DNA of 64,000 nt from Mesorhizobium sp. NZP2077 (GTDB lineage: Bacteria > Pseudomonadota > Alphaproteobacteria > Rhizobiales > Rhizobiaceae): positions 3,044,001-3,108,000 of the forward strand of contig NZ_CP051293.1 in NCBI RefSeq assembly GCF_013170805.1, in the 5' to 3' direction. The stretch's first letter is position 1, and each line of letters begins with the position of its first letter. The translations under genes were made by a program, and so were the position numbers. The notes beneath the pieces are model-generated. The model did not search any database. It saw nothing but the letters and a program-made list of their open reading frames with translations, and had not been told where the DNA came from. Of this stretch, positions 1-8,642 are shown one piece after another.

Positions 1-161
1 TATCTGGCCGAGCGTTCCGCCACCTCGCTGCCGAATTCCTGGATCGACAGCGGCGAGTGGAAATCGATGGTCGCGGCCAGCCGCGCCACTTCCGGGTCGA
101 CGGTGCCCGATACGCTCAGATCCTGGGTGACGTCGCGAACAAGCTGGCTAGCGGAGGTCAT
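1..161 (-). CDS. TelA-like (toxic anion resistance family) protein, 5' part only
   Basis: Only the first 53 residues lie in the window; the gene runs off the left edge. It starts at the ATG at 161 and overlaps the end of the preceding gene by 14 bp, so the two are probably co-translated. Residues 32-46 hold the IDF...I..FGSE pattern seen near the N-terminus of TelA/YaaN proteins. The family is linked to tellurite and colicin tolerance, but its biochemical role is not settled. The family call rests on this short stretch and on the TelA-like neighbour. Confidence 0.65.
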   Translation of the reverse strand, partial: MTSASQLVRDVTQDLSVSGTVDPEVARLAATIDFHSPLSIQEFGSEVAERSAR

Positions 162-915
162 GAGCGTCGTCCTGTTTGAGGTAGGAGATCAGGTTCTGGT
201 GCGATGTGACGAAGTCGCCGGCGGCGGTGCGGCGCGTGTCTGCGCCCGCGGCATGGGCAAGCGCCAGCACATTGCGCTGCCATAAGGGCAGGAGCAGCGT
301 GTCGACATCGGTGAAACGGTCGAGCAGGCCGGTCAGCACCTCGCTGGACAGGTTGAACTGCTGGATGGTGAGGATGTTAGCTGCGTGCATGGCCATCATC
401 GAGGCCAGGCGGCGCTCGAAGCGGGCGACGACGAAATCGTCGCTGCCGGGCGAGGTGGCCAGCAGCCGTCTTGCCGCAGCGATAACGCCTTCCAGCCTGG
501 ATTGCTCGGCCATGAGATCCGCGCGCGCCTTGGCCATCAGCATGCGCAGGCGCTTGCCGTTCTGGGCGGCCTGGCGCAGCTGCCTGGCGGCGATCATGAC
601 CTGCTGGCCGGCGAGTTCGAATTCCAGCCGCGCCTCGACATCGGCGCCGGTCATGCGCGCCAGCATGCCTTGCCTGGCCAGCAGCCTGCGATGGTCGACC
701 TTCTCCAGAAGCGCCACCATGGCCTCGATCTGCAGGCGGATGTCGCGCGCTGGCGTGGCGCGCAGCAGGTCCGGATCGAAGCCGGTGCCCTTGGCTGCCT
801 CGTCGAGCGCGACAACGGCGGATTCGTCGAGCGTGGCCGGCAGCGCGCCGACAGGTCCGGTTTGCGCAAGCGCCGATGTCGTTGCTTCAGTCTCCGGCAA
901 TGAACCCGTCTCCAC
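148..915 (-). CDS. TelA-like helical protein
   Basis: A 255-residue, mostly helical, soluble-looking protein with no signal peptide. The C-terminal half (about 165-220) has the TelA pattern of a helix rich in charged and small residues followed by PLWQRNVLALA (210-220), which matches the PLWKNQ..IAL signature of TelA/YaaN. It is shorter than TelA proteins (usually about 350-400 residues) and lacks their N-terminal IDF/FGS part, which the next gene has. The start is a GTG at 915 with a weak ribosome site, so the start is uncertain. It forms a two-gene unit with the downstream telA-like gene. Function is inferred only from family resemblance. Confidence 0.6.
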   Translation of the reverse strand: METGSLPETEATTSALAQTGPVGALPATLDESAVVALDEAAKGTGFDPDLLRATPARDIRLQIEAMVALLEKVDHRRLLARQGMLARMTGADVEARLEFELAGQQVMIAARQLRQAAQNGKRLRMLMAKARADLMAEQSRLEGVIAAARRLLATSPGSDDFVVARFERRLASMMAMHAANILTIQQFNLSSEVLTGLLDRFTDVDTLLLPLWQRNVLALAHAAGADTRRTAAGDFVTSHQNLISYLKQDDAHDLR

Positions 916-1145
916 GCCCCGGGCCGGATAGTGTCGGCCCCAAGTCTGCGGCAGGAAAATTGCACATAAATCTGAAGTTTCGCTTTAACAGGCCGCGAAA
1001 ATTAGTTCTGTTTTGACTGAAATTCTTGGCGGGCCGAGCTTTATTGTGTGGCTGGGGCTCGATTGATCAGCGGGTGGAAAGTGGGGGGTATTCTTTAGAT
1101 GTCTCTTATCTAGGCGAGTACCAGAAATCCGGGTTGGGATGCCCC

Positions 1146-2387
1146 TTACACCGCCGCGAACACCACCGTCTGCGCCAGCCCGCCACCCCTGCGGTTCTCC
1201 AGCGTCACCGTCCCGCCATAGCGCTCGATGATCTCCTTGGCGATGGCCAGACCCAGCCCCGCGCCGGGGATGAATTGCTGGCGGCCGGGGTCGACGCGGA
1301 AGAAGGGCTCGAAGGCCTTGTTGATCAGGTCGGGCGGGATGCCCGGGCCGTGGTCGGAAATGGTCAGCACGGCGCGCTTGTCGTCCAAAGCGAGGTCGAT
1401 GCTGCAGGCCTTGCCGTGGGTGGCGGCGTTGACGATCAAATTGCGCAGCGCGCGGCGCAGGCCAAGCGCGCCGGCACGCACCGACACCTTGTCGACGTGG
1501 CCGATCGAGACGGCATGGCCGAGCGTGGCCATCTCGGCTTCGATATCCTCCACCATCTTGCGCAGGTCGAGCGGCTCGACGGCATCCTGGTTGACCTCCT
1601 CGCGCACCAGGCGGATGGCGCTGTCGGCGATGCGGTCGAGCTCGTCGAGGTCGTGAAGCCATTTGTCGCGGTCTTCGTCGAGGAACTCGGCGCGCAGGCG
1701 CATGCGCGTCATCGGCGTGCGCAAATCATGGCCGGCGGCGGCGACCAGGCGCATGCGGCTTTCCATGGCGGTGCGCAGCCGCGACGAGAGCTGGTTCAGC
1801 GCATGCGCCGTCGCCTTGACCTCGGCCGAGCCCGCTTCCGGCACAGCGGCCAGCACGCCGTCCGAGCCGATCTTGGAGACGGCGGCCTCCAGCATTTCGA
1901 GCGGCCGGATCAGCACCGAGGTGAAATAGACCGAGACGGCGGTGGCGCCGGCCACGATCAGCGAGATCCAGCCGGCCAGGATCAGCCATTCGCGCCCGGG
2001 CGGGTTGAGGTGAGGCACCTCGATGATCGCCCAGCGCCTGTCGGGCATCTGCACCGAGGCGATCTGGCCCGGTTCGTCCGGCTTCTTGCTGATGATCGCT
2101 AGGAGGTCGAAGCCGCGGCGTTGCAGGATGTCGTTGAGCATTTCCGTTTCCGGGCGGGCGACCTTGCCGGCGGCCGGATGGTCTGAGAATTGCACCCGCA
2201 GCACGTCCGGTATCGGCCCCGGCAGCAGCCGCACCACGAGTTCCATCTGCTGGGCAATCCAGGGCACGGTCAGCTCCGGCGGCGGCCCGCCGCCGCGCAC
2301 GCTGATGACGGCGGCCGTCGCCAGGCCGACGACGCCGACGATCGAAATAACCAGCAGCAGGATGAGGCGGCGGCGCAGCGAGTTCAC
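1146..2387 (-). CDS. EnvZ-type sensor histidine kinase
   Basis: Inner-membrane sensor of a two-component system, 413 residues. Transmembrane helix 1 is about 8-29, a periplasmic sensor region about 30-133, helix 2 about 134-160, then HAMP, a HisKA domain with phospho-acceptor H220 in GHDLRTP, and an HATPase domain with N316/N320, the DHGPGIP box (345-351) and GAGLGLAIAK (375-384). The GTG start at 2387 overlaps the stop of the response-regulator gene as GTGA, so the pair is translationally coupled. It is transcribed away from the CpxP-like and efflux genes, which suggests envelope stress as the signal. That link is inference. Confidence 0.93.
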   Translation of the reverse strand: MNSLRRRLILLLVISIVGVVGLATAAVISVRGGGPPPELTVPWIAQQMELVVRLLPGPIPDVLRVQFSDHPAAGKVARPETEMLNDILQRRGFDLLAIISKKPDEPGQIASVQMPDRRWAIIEVPHLNPPGREWLILAGWISLIVAGATAVSVYFTSVLIRPLEMLEAAVSKIGSDGVLAAVPEAGSAEVKATAHALNQLSSRLRTAMESRMRLVAAAGHDLRTPMTRMRLRAEFLDEDRDKWLHDLDELDRIADSAIRLVREEVNQDAVEPLDLRKMVEDIEAEMATLGHAVSIGHVDKVSVRAGALGLRRALRNLIVNAATHGKACSIDLALDDKRAVLTISDHGPGIPPDLINKAFEPFFRVDPGRQQFIPGAGLGLAIAKEIIERYGGTVTLENRRGGGLAQTVVFAAV

Positions 2388-3108
2388 GCCTGCGCCTCCA
2401 CCGCGTCGACACGCGCGGTCAGCTGGTAGCCGCCATTGCGCACGGTCTTGAACAGCGGCCCGTCGCCGGTGTCGGAGAATTTGCGGCGCAGCCGGCTCAT
2501 CAGCACGTCGACAGAGCGCTCGAGCGGGTCGCGCTCGCGGCCTTGCGTCAGATCAAGCAGCTGGTCGCGCGACAGCAGCCGGCCCGGGCGGTCGAGGACA
2601 CCTGCAACAGGTCGAACTCGGCGCCGGTGAGGTCGACAAGCTCGCCCCGCGCATCCATCACCTTGCGGGTGTCCGGCTCCAGCCGGTAGCTGGCAAAGCG
2701 GTAGATGCGGGCGCGCGGCGCCGGCGCCTCCTCGGGTGCGGCGCGCCGCAGCACGGCGCGGATGCGGGCGGTGAGTTCGCGCGGGTTGAACGGCTTGCCG
2801 AGATAATCGTCGGCGCCGAGCTCCAGGCCGATGATGCGGTCGACATCTTCCTTCAGCGCCGTCAGCAGGATGACGGGGACATGCGGCTTGCGGTCGCGCA
2901 TGGCACGGCAGATGTCGAGGCCGGAGCCGTCGGGCAGCATGACGTCGAGCACGACGAGGTCGAACTGGCCGGCGCCGAGCTTCTGCTCGCATTCGCGCCG
3001 GTCGGCCGCCACCGAGACGCGAAAACCCTGGCCGTCGAGGTAGCGGCCGAGCAGCGTCCTGATCTCGCGGTCGTCGTCGACGACGAGGATATGGGGTTGT
3101 GACTGCAT
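2384..3108 (-). pseudogene. OmpR-family response regulator, broken by a single-base frameshift
   Basis: The receiver domain is intact: acidic residues D11-D13, phospho-acceptor D55, T83 and K105. The winged-helix domain begins in the same frame as far as residue 170 (GAEFDLLQV), then the reading moves to a second frame that carries the rest of the OmpR domain (LDRPGRLLSR ... SVDVLMSRLRRKF ... VRNGGYQL) and ends at 2384. One missing base near 2598 (GTGTCCTCGAC where GTGTTCCTCGAC would restore the frame) explains everything. As read, the product loses DNA binding and ends with 16 unrelated residues. It may be a sequencing error or a real recent mutation. The ATG start at 3108 is clear. Confidence 0.85.
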
Positions 3109-3317
3109 TGCTCGTGCCCTTGCTTAGGCGTGATTATAGGGAGCGCGCGCCAAAGCGGCATGGAAAATTGCAACGCAATGTTTCTGACCCGGAGCCAGAA
3201 ACATTCGGAAACAAATTGCCCTTTTGCGGAAACCTTCGGCAACACGCCGACGTGAAGCAGACAAACAGGCTTCCTATCCTCATGGCCGTCCGATGCATGA
3301 GAGAAAGGAACATCGTC

Positions 3318-4025
3318 ATGCGAAGCAGACTTCTTGCGCTCGGCCTGTTTTCCGTCGCCGCAATCCACCCCGTGCTGGCGGCTCAGCCCGACCCCGGCGC
3401 CGCGCCCGGCGAACCGCCGGTCATGGCTCAGGATGGACCGGACCATGGCCCGATGCCCTGGTTCGGCCAGAATGGACCGCATGGGCCGATGCGGCCCGGT
3501 CCCCAGGGTTTTGGCCGGCAGGGTCCCGAAGGCTTCGGCCCGCACCGCATGGGACCGCCGCCGGAATTCATGCTGGCCGCCCGGCTGGCGGCGCTGGAGA
3601 CGCGCGTCGGCATCCGCAGCCAGCAGCTCGACGCCTGGCGCGACTATACCAGCGCGCTGCAGGCCGTGCTCTCGCCGCCACGGCATGACCGTGGTCCCGG
3701 TGGCACTGGTGGCCCCGGCCCTGGCGAGCCCGAGGCCAAGGGCCCCGATGCGGCACCGGGCGGCGGGCCCGATCCCTTCGCCATCCAGGAAAGGCTGGCC
3801 GATGACGTCACGGCTCGCGCGGCTTCAGCCGCCAAACTGAAAGACGCGATCGCCGAGCTGCGCACCAAGCTCACGCCCGAACAGCTCGAAATCCTGGCTT
3901 CGGCGGAACGCCCCCACGGACCACCCCCCGGTCCCTGGGGCGGCCCGCCGGAAGATGCAGCCGGACCTGGAGGTCCGCCCGACCAGGGCAGACAGCTTCC
4001 GCCACCCCAACCCGGGAATGGCTGA
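3318..4025 (+). CDS. CpxP/Spy-like periplasmic stress protein, Gly/Pro-rich
   Basis: A 235-residue secreted protein. The ATG at 3318 follows GAGAAAGGAA and opens a signal peptide (residues 1-21, cleavage after VLA-A). Longer upstream extensions lack this logic. The mature protein has a Gly/Pro/Met-rich segment (about 25-82), an amphipathic helix (83-117), another Gly/Pro linker, and a helix with AAKLKDAIAELRTKLTPEQ (171-189). LTPEQ is the LTxxQ motif of CpxP/Spy chaperones. It is transcribed divergently from a two-component system and just ahead of two RND pumps, matching the usual setting of such stress chaperones. Residues 200-235 are again Gly/Pro-rich. Confidence 0.7.
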   Translation: MRSRLLALGLFSVAAIHPVLAAQPDPGAAPGEPPVMAQDGPDHGPMPWFGQNGPHGPMRPGPQGFGRQGPEGFGPHRMGPPPEFMLAARLAALETRVGIRSQQLDAWRDYTSALQAVLSPPRHDRGPGGTGGPGPGEPEAKGPDAAPGGGPDPFAIQERLADDVTARAASAAKLKDAIAELRTKLTPEQLEILASAERPHGPPPGPWGGPPEDAAGPGGPPDQGRQLPPPQPGNG

Positions 4026-4043
4026 CAACTCCCTCCGGCTGCG

Positions 4044-4089
4044 CCGGCCGGCGCGGTGTCCAACCCGTTCTCGGGCCGGCCGGTTTTTT
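4044..4089 (+). terminator. Rho-independent terminator after the CpxP-like gene
   Basis: CCGGCCGGC (4044-4052) pairs perfectly with GCCGGCCGG (4075-4083) and is followed directly by six T (4084-4089). The 22-base loop is long. It starts 18 bp after the stop codon. Confidence 0.65.
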
Positions 4090-4091
4090 CA

Positions 4092-4130
4092 GGGATGGCG
4101 GGCCATGTCCGCCATCCCACCGTTCGAACG
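4092..4130. promoter_or_regulatory. Hairpin plus palindrome ahead of the first efflux operon
   Basis: A perfect 10-bp stem, GGGATGGCGG (4092-4101) with CCGCCATCCC (4109-4118) and a 7-base loop, is followed by the 10-bp palindrome CGTTCGAACG (4121-4130). The 317-bp space between the CpxP-like and adaptor genes holds only the terminator, these elements and a doubtful short reading frame. They could be operator sites for the efflux operon; no regulator can be assigned. Confidence 0.35.
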
Positions 4131-4149
4131 ATGCACTGGAAACACGGCA

Positions 4150-4362
4150 ATGTGGGAAGCCATGATGATGCTGCGGCTGATCGCATCGATGAGCCCGAGG
4201 CTCTCGGTCAGTCAGCGCGCCAATCATGCCGCCGCGCCGGCGGCGTTGCCCGCCGACACGCTGAAGGGCGCGGTGCGCTTGCACTTTGCCGCCTGGCGGC
4301 TGTCGCTGCCGGTTTCGCAGCAGCCCAACAGCCACGGACATCATGACCGCAAGATCGCGTAA
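4150..4362 (+). CDS. Possible small protein upstream of the efflux adaptor
   Basis: A 70-residue reading frame from the ATG at 4150 that overlaps the start of the adaptor gene by 20 bp. It is rich in Ala, Met, Arg and His, with a hydrophobic stretch near the N-terminus (MMMLRLIASM) and a His-rich tail. There is no clear ribosome binding site and I recognise no family. It could be a leader peptide or a chance reading frame in GC-rich DNA. Confidence 0.2.
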   Translation: MWEAMMMLRLIASMSPRLSVSQRANHAAAPAALPADTLKGAVRLHFAAWRLSLPVSQQPNSHGHHDRKIA

Positions 4363-5496
4363 GACTTATCTTGTCATGGGCGGCGTGCTGATCGTCCTGG
4401 TCGCCATGGCGGCGCTGAGCGCCTATGGCCGCTCGACAGTCGAGCCAGCCGCGCAGGCGGTCGCGGCGCCGCGGGCCAGCCTGACGGTCGCGGTCGAAAA
4501 GGTGCGCTCCGAGGCGATCGCCTCGTCGATCAGCGCCACCGGCACCGTCGCTGCCTGGCAGGAAGCAACCATCGGCGCCGAGACCTCCAGCCTCAAATTG
4601 ACCGAGCTTCTGGTTGGCGAAGGCGACCATGTGCGGGCCGGCGATGTCGTCGCCCGGCTCGACGCCTCAGTGCTCAAGGCACAGCTGGCCGAGCAGAAGG
4701 CCGCGGTCGACCAGGCGCAGGCGACGCTGGACGCCGCCGTGTCCGCCGCCGGCCGCGCCGACAGGCTGCTGGCCAGCAAGGCAATCAGCGCCGAGACGGC
4801 GGAAGACAAGGCGACCGCCGTCAAGACCGGCCGGGCCTCGGTCGAGCAGGCCAAGGCCGCCGCTGACAGGCTGCAGGCCGAGCTCGACCAGGCGACGATC
4901 CGAGCGCCCTTCGACGGCATCGTCTCCAGCCGGCCGGCGGTTGCCGGCTCGATCGTCCAGGCCGGCACCGAGCTGATGAAGATCATCCGCGACGGCAGGC
5001 TTGAGGTCGGCGTGCTTGTCCCCGAAAAGGACCTGCCGGCGATTTCGGTCGGGCAGGCGGCCAGCGTCGTCGACGCTTCGGGCCGGACTTTTGCCGGCAG
5101 CGTCTCTTCGATCGCGCAGACGGTCAGTTCGACGACGCGGCTCGCCACCGTCTATGTCGCGCTCGGCGAAGGCTCGGGCCTGAAGCCGGCATGTTCGCCC
5201 GCGTCTCGATCGCAGGCGCCGCCTCTCAGAGCCTCAGCGTCGCCGAGGCCGCGCTCGTCTGGCAGGACGGCAAACCTGTTGTCTTCGTCGTCGATGCCGC
5301 CGGCAAGGCCGCCGCCCGCACAGTCACCACCGGCGCGCACCAGAACGGCCGCGTCGCCATCGAAAGCGGGCTGTCGGAGGGCGACAGCGTCGTGGTCGCC
5401 GGTGCCGGCTTCCTCAGCGACGGCAATCTGGTGCGTATCGCCGACGCGCAAGCGGGCACTGACGCCGGCGGCAAGGTGACGGAGGCGGCGCGATGA
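4343..5496 (+). pseudogene. RND efflux adaptor (membrane fusion protein), broken by a single-base frameshift
   Basis: HlyD/AcrA-type adaptor that would join the inner-membrane pump to an outer-membrane channel. The ATG at 4343 opens one membrane anchor (about residues 8-26), then a barrel-sandwich/lipoyl half, a coiled-coil hairpin (about 115-180), the second lipoyl half (ATIRAPFDGIVSSR) and a beta-barrel domain. The frame breaks at about 5188, after about 282 codons: ...GLKP is followed by CSPAS, whereas the +1 frame continues as GMFARVSIAG to the proper C-terminus at 5496. A single missing G (CCGGCATG for CCGGGCATG) accounts for it. The restored stop overlaps the next start as ATGA. Confidence 0.87.
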
Positions 5497-8400
5497 ACGC
5501 CATTTCCTCCTGGTCGATCCGCAACCCGGTGCCGACCATCGTTTTGTTCCTGTCGCTGACCATTGCCGGCCTCTACGGCTTCACTGAGCTGCGCACCAAC
5601 AACATGCCCGACATCGACCTGCCGACGGTCACCGTCACCGTCTCGCAGCCGGGCGCGGCGCCGAGCGAAATGGAAGTGCAGGTGGCGCGGGTGGTCGAGA
5701 ATGCCGTGGCGACGCTCGAAGGCGTCGACGACGTCTCGACTTCGATCAGCGAGGGCTCGTCCGTCACCACCGTCGAGTTCACGCTCGGCATCGACCCCGA
5801 GACCGCCACCAACGATGTCCGCAACGCCGAGTCCGAGGTGCAGTCGAGCCTGCCGGCGGCCGCGCAGACGCCGGTCGTGGCCAAGATGAACGCGTCAGGC
5901 AATTCGGTGCTGACCTATGTCGTCGAGGCGCCCTCTATGTCGCCGGACGCACTGAGCTGGTACATCGACAATGATGTCGCCAAGGCGCTGCTCGGCGTCG
6001 ACGGCGTCTCCAAGATCACCCGCTCGGGCGGCGTCGACCGCGTCATCCGCGTCGAGCTCGATCCGGACCGTCTGACGGCACTCGGCATCAGCGCCGGCGA
6101 TGTCAGCCAGACGCTCGCCTCCAACAACGTCAACCAGCCGGGCGGCCGCACCAGCGTCGGTGGCCAGGAGCAGTCGGTGCGTACGCTGGCCAGTGCCGGC
6201 ACCGTCGGGGCGCTGGCCGATACCCGCATCGCGCTGTCGGGCGCCGGCGGCGTCAAGCTCTCGGATCTCGGCCGCGTGGTCGACAGCTGGGAAAAGCCGC
6301 GCCAGGCCGCCTATCTCGACGGCAGGCAGGTCGTCGCCTTCAACGTCTACAGGTCGGTCGGATCGAGCGAGATCGACGTGGTCAAAGCCGCGCGGACCGC
6401 AATCGCGGAGATAGCGACGAAGACCGACACCGCGAAATTCACTGAAGTCACCTCATCCTCCGGGTTCGTGCAGGAAAGCTATGACGCCGCATTCGAGGCG
6501 CTGTGGCTTGGCGCGCTGCTGGCCATCGGCGTCGTCTGGCTGTTCCTGCGCGACATCAGGGCGACGCTTGTCTCGGCGGTCGCCATGCCGCTGTCGCTGA
6601 TCCCGACCTTCGCGGTCATGGCCGCATTCGACATTTCGCTCAACAACATCACCTTGCTGGCGCTGTCACTGGTGGTCGGCATCCTCGTCGACGACGCCAT
6701 CGTCGAGATCGAGAACATCGTGCGCCATATGCGCCAGACCGGTGCCAGCGCCTACCAGGCGGCAATCGAGGCCGCCGACGAGATCGGGCTTGCCGTGGTG
6801 GCGACCACGGCGACCATCGTGGCGGTGTTCCTGCCGGTCGCCTTCATGCCCGGCATTCCAGGAAAATTCTTCTTCTCCTTTGCCGTCGCCGTCTGCGTGT
6901 CGGTGCTGTTTTCCCTGCTGGTGGCGCGCATGCTGACGCCGCTGATGGGCGCCTATCTGGTGCGCGCTGGCGGCCACAGCGAGGACGACCTGCCGGCCTG
7001 GGTGCCGACCTATCTCTGGCTGCTGCGCAAGGCGCTCGATCATCGCTGGATCACGCTTGTCGCCGGCATCGCCTTCTTCGCCGGTTCGCTGGCGCTGGCG
7101 ACGAAACTGCCGACCGAATTCATGGCGGCGACCGATCGCGGCCGCTCGATGATCTCGGTCGAGCTGCAGCCGGGGTCGACGATCGAACAGACGACAGATG
7201 TCGTCCAGGACATCACACGGCGCCTGAAGGACGAGCCGGCCGTCGACAGCATCTTTGCCACCATCGGCACCGCGGCCACCTCGGGCGGCGGGCCGAACCG
7301 TGGGTCGACCTCCGCCGAGGTGCGCAGCGCCAACGTCACCGTTAATCTGAAGCCGCGCGGCGAGCGCAGCGTCAGCCAGCAGCAGTTCGAGGCCGAGGCG
7401 TCACCGAAGCTCAACGACATCCCGGGCGCCCGCATCCAGTTCGGCGCCGACGGCTTTGCCGGCGCCAAGGTGGCGATCACGCTGGTCGGCGACGATGGCG
7501 GGGCGCTGCAGAAGGCGAGCGATGCGCTGATCGATGGGATGAAGTCGGTGCCCGGCCTCATCAATCCGACCTCGACGTCGGCGACGACCAAGCCGGAACT
7601 GATCGTGCGCCCCGACAGCGCCAGGGCGGCCGAGCTTGGCGTGACACCGACCGAGATCGCGTCGACGGTGAAGATCGCCACCATCGGCGATACCGACACC
7701 AGCCTGGCCAAGTTCAATCTAGGCGACCGCCAGGTGGCTGTCGTCGTGACCTTGCCCGACGGCGCTATCGACGACCCGGCGAAACTGGCCATGCTGCCGC
7801 TGATCGGCAGCAAGGGCACGGTGCCGCTGGGCGCCGTCGCCGATATCGGCTTCAATGCCGGGCCAAACAGCATCACAAGGGTCGGGCGCAGCCGCAGCGC
7901 CACGATAGAGGCGGATCTTTCCGGCATGACGCTTGGCCAGGCGACCACGGCCATCCATGCCTTGCCGGCGATGCGCAGCCTGCCCGCCGGCGTGCAAGAG
8001 CTGGCGCGTGGCGACGCCCAACGCATGCAGGAGCTGTTTTCCGGCTTTGCCACCGCAATCGCCGCCGGCATTCTCTTGATGTACCTGACGCTGGTGCTGC
8101 TTTTCCGCGGTTTCGTGCAGCCGGTGACCATCCTGGTCGCGCTGCCGCTGTCGGTCGGCGGTGCGCTCGGCTTCATGCTGATCACCGGCAAGGCGCTTGG
8201 CATATCGCCGCTGATCGGGATATTGATGCTGATGGGCATTGCGGCCAAGAACTCGATCCTGCTTGTCGAGTACGCCTTGGTCGCTCAGAAGGAGCGTGGC
8301 ATGAGCCGCTTCGACGCACTGCTCGATGCCGCCCGCAAGCGGGCACGGCCCATCGTCATGACATCGATCGCCATGGGCGCCGGCATGTTGCCGATCGCGC

Positions 8401-8642
8401 TCGGCATCGGCGCCGACGCCGAGACGCGGGCGCCGATGGCGATCGCCGTGATCGGCGGGCTCATCTCCTCGACCGTGCTCAGTCTCGTCCACGTGCCAGT
8501 CGTCTACACCTTCATGGACGACATCCAGCACTTCATTGGCCGGCATCTTGCCCGGCTGCTGGTGGAGCGATCCGATCCCGACAGCCAGACGGCGACCGCA
8601 ACTCCAGCGAAAGATCATCCAGCCCATGTCTATCCAGTCTAG
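5493..8642 (+). CDS. RND multidrug efflux pump, inner-membrane permease
   Basis: A 1049-residue proton-driven exporter of the AcrB/HAE1 superfamily, the usual length. Visible features are the N-terminal helix, the large periplasmic loops, the TM4 proton-relay pair D400-D401 in GILVDDAIV, and the TM10 lysine K919 in GIAAKNSILLVEY. Twelve hydrophobic helices can be traced. It overlaps the adaptor gene by four bases (ATGA) and the next adaptor by 17. It resembles the single-component MdtB/MdtC-like branch more than AcrB itself, and the substrate cannot be told. If the frameshift in its adaptor is real, this pump may lack its own partner. Confidence 0.95.
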   Translation: MNAISSWSIRNPVPTIVLFLSLTIAGLYGFTELRTNNMPDIDLPTVTVTVSQPGAAPSEMEVQVARVVENAVATLEGVDDVSTSISEGSSVTTVEFTLGIDPETATNDVRNAESEVQSSLPAAAQTPVVAKMNASGNSVLTYVVEAPSMSPDALSWYIDNDVAKALLGVDGVSKITRSGGVDRVIRVELDPDRLTALGISAGDVSQTLASNNVNQPGGRTSVGGQEQSVRTLASAGTVGALADTRIALSGAGGVKLSDLGRVVDSWEKPRQAAYLDGRQVVAFNVYRSVGSSEIDVVKAARTAIAEIATKTDTAKFTEVTSSSGFVQESYDAAFEALWLGALLAIGVVWLFLRDIRATLVSAVAMPLSLIPTFAVMAAFDISLNNITLLALSLVVGILVDDAIVEIENIVRHMRQTGASAYQAAIEAADEIGLAVVATTATIVAVFLPVAFMPGIPGKFFFSFAVAVCVSVLFSLLVARMLTPLMGAYLVRAGGHSEDDLPAWVPTYLWLLRKALDHRWITLVAGIAFFAGSLALATKLPTEFMAATDRGRSMISVELQPGSTIEQTTDVVQDITRRLKDEPAVDSIFATIGTAATSGGGPNRGSTSAEVRSANVTVNLKPRGERSVSQQQFEAEASPKLNDIPGARIQFGADGFAGAKVAITLVGDDGGALQKASDALIDGMKSVPGLINPTSTSATTKPELIVRPDSARAAELGVTPTEIASTVKIATIGDTDTSLAKFNLGDRQVAVVVTLPDGAIDDPAKLAMLPLIGSKGTVPLGAVADIGFNAGPNSITRVGRSRSATIEADLSGMTLGQATTAIHALPAMRSLPAGVQELARGDAQRMQELFSGFATAIAAGILLMYLTLVLLFRGFVQPVTILVALPLSVGGALGFMLITGKALGISPLIGILMLMGIAAKNSILLVEYALVAQKERGMSRFDALLDAARKRARPIVMTSIAMGAGMLPIALGIGADAETRAPMAIAVIGGLISSTVLSLVHVPVVYTFMDDIQHFIGRHLARLLVERSDPDSQTATATPAKDHPAHVYPV

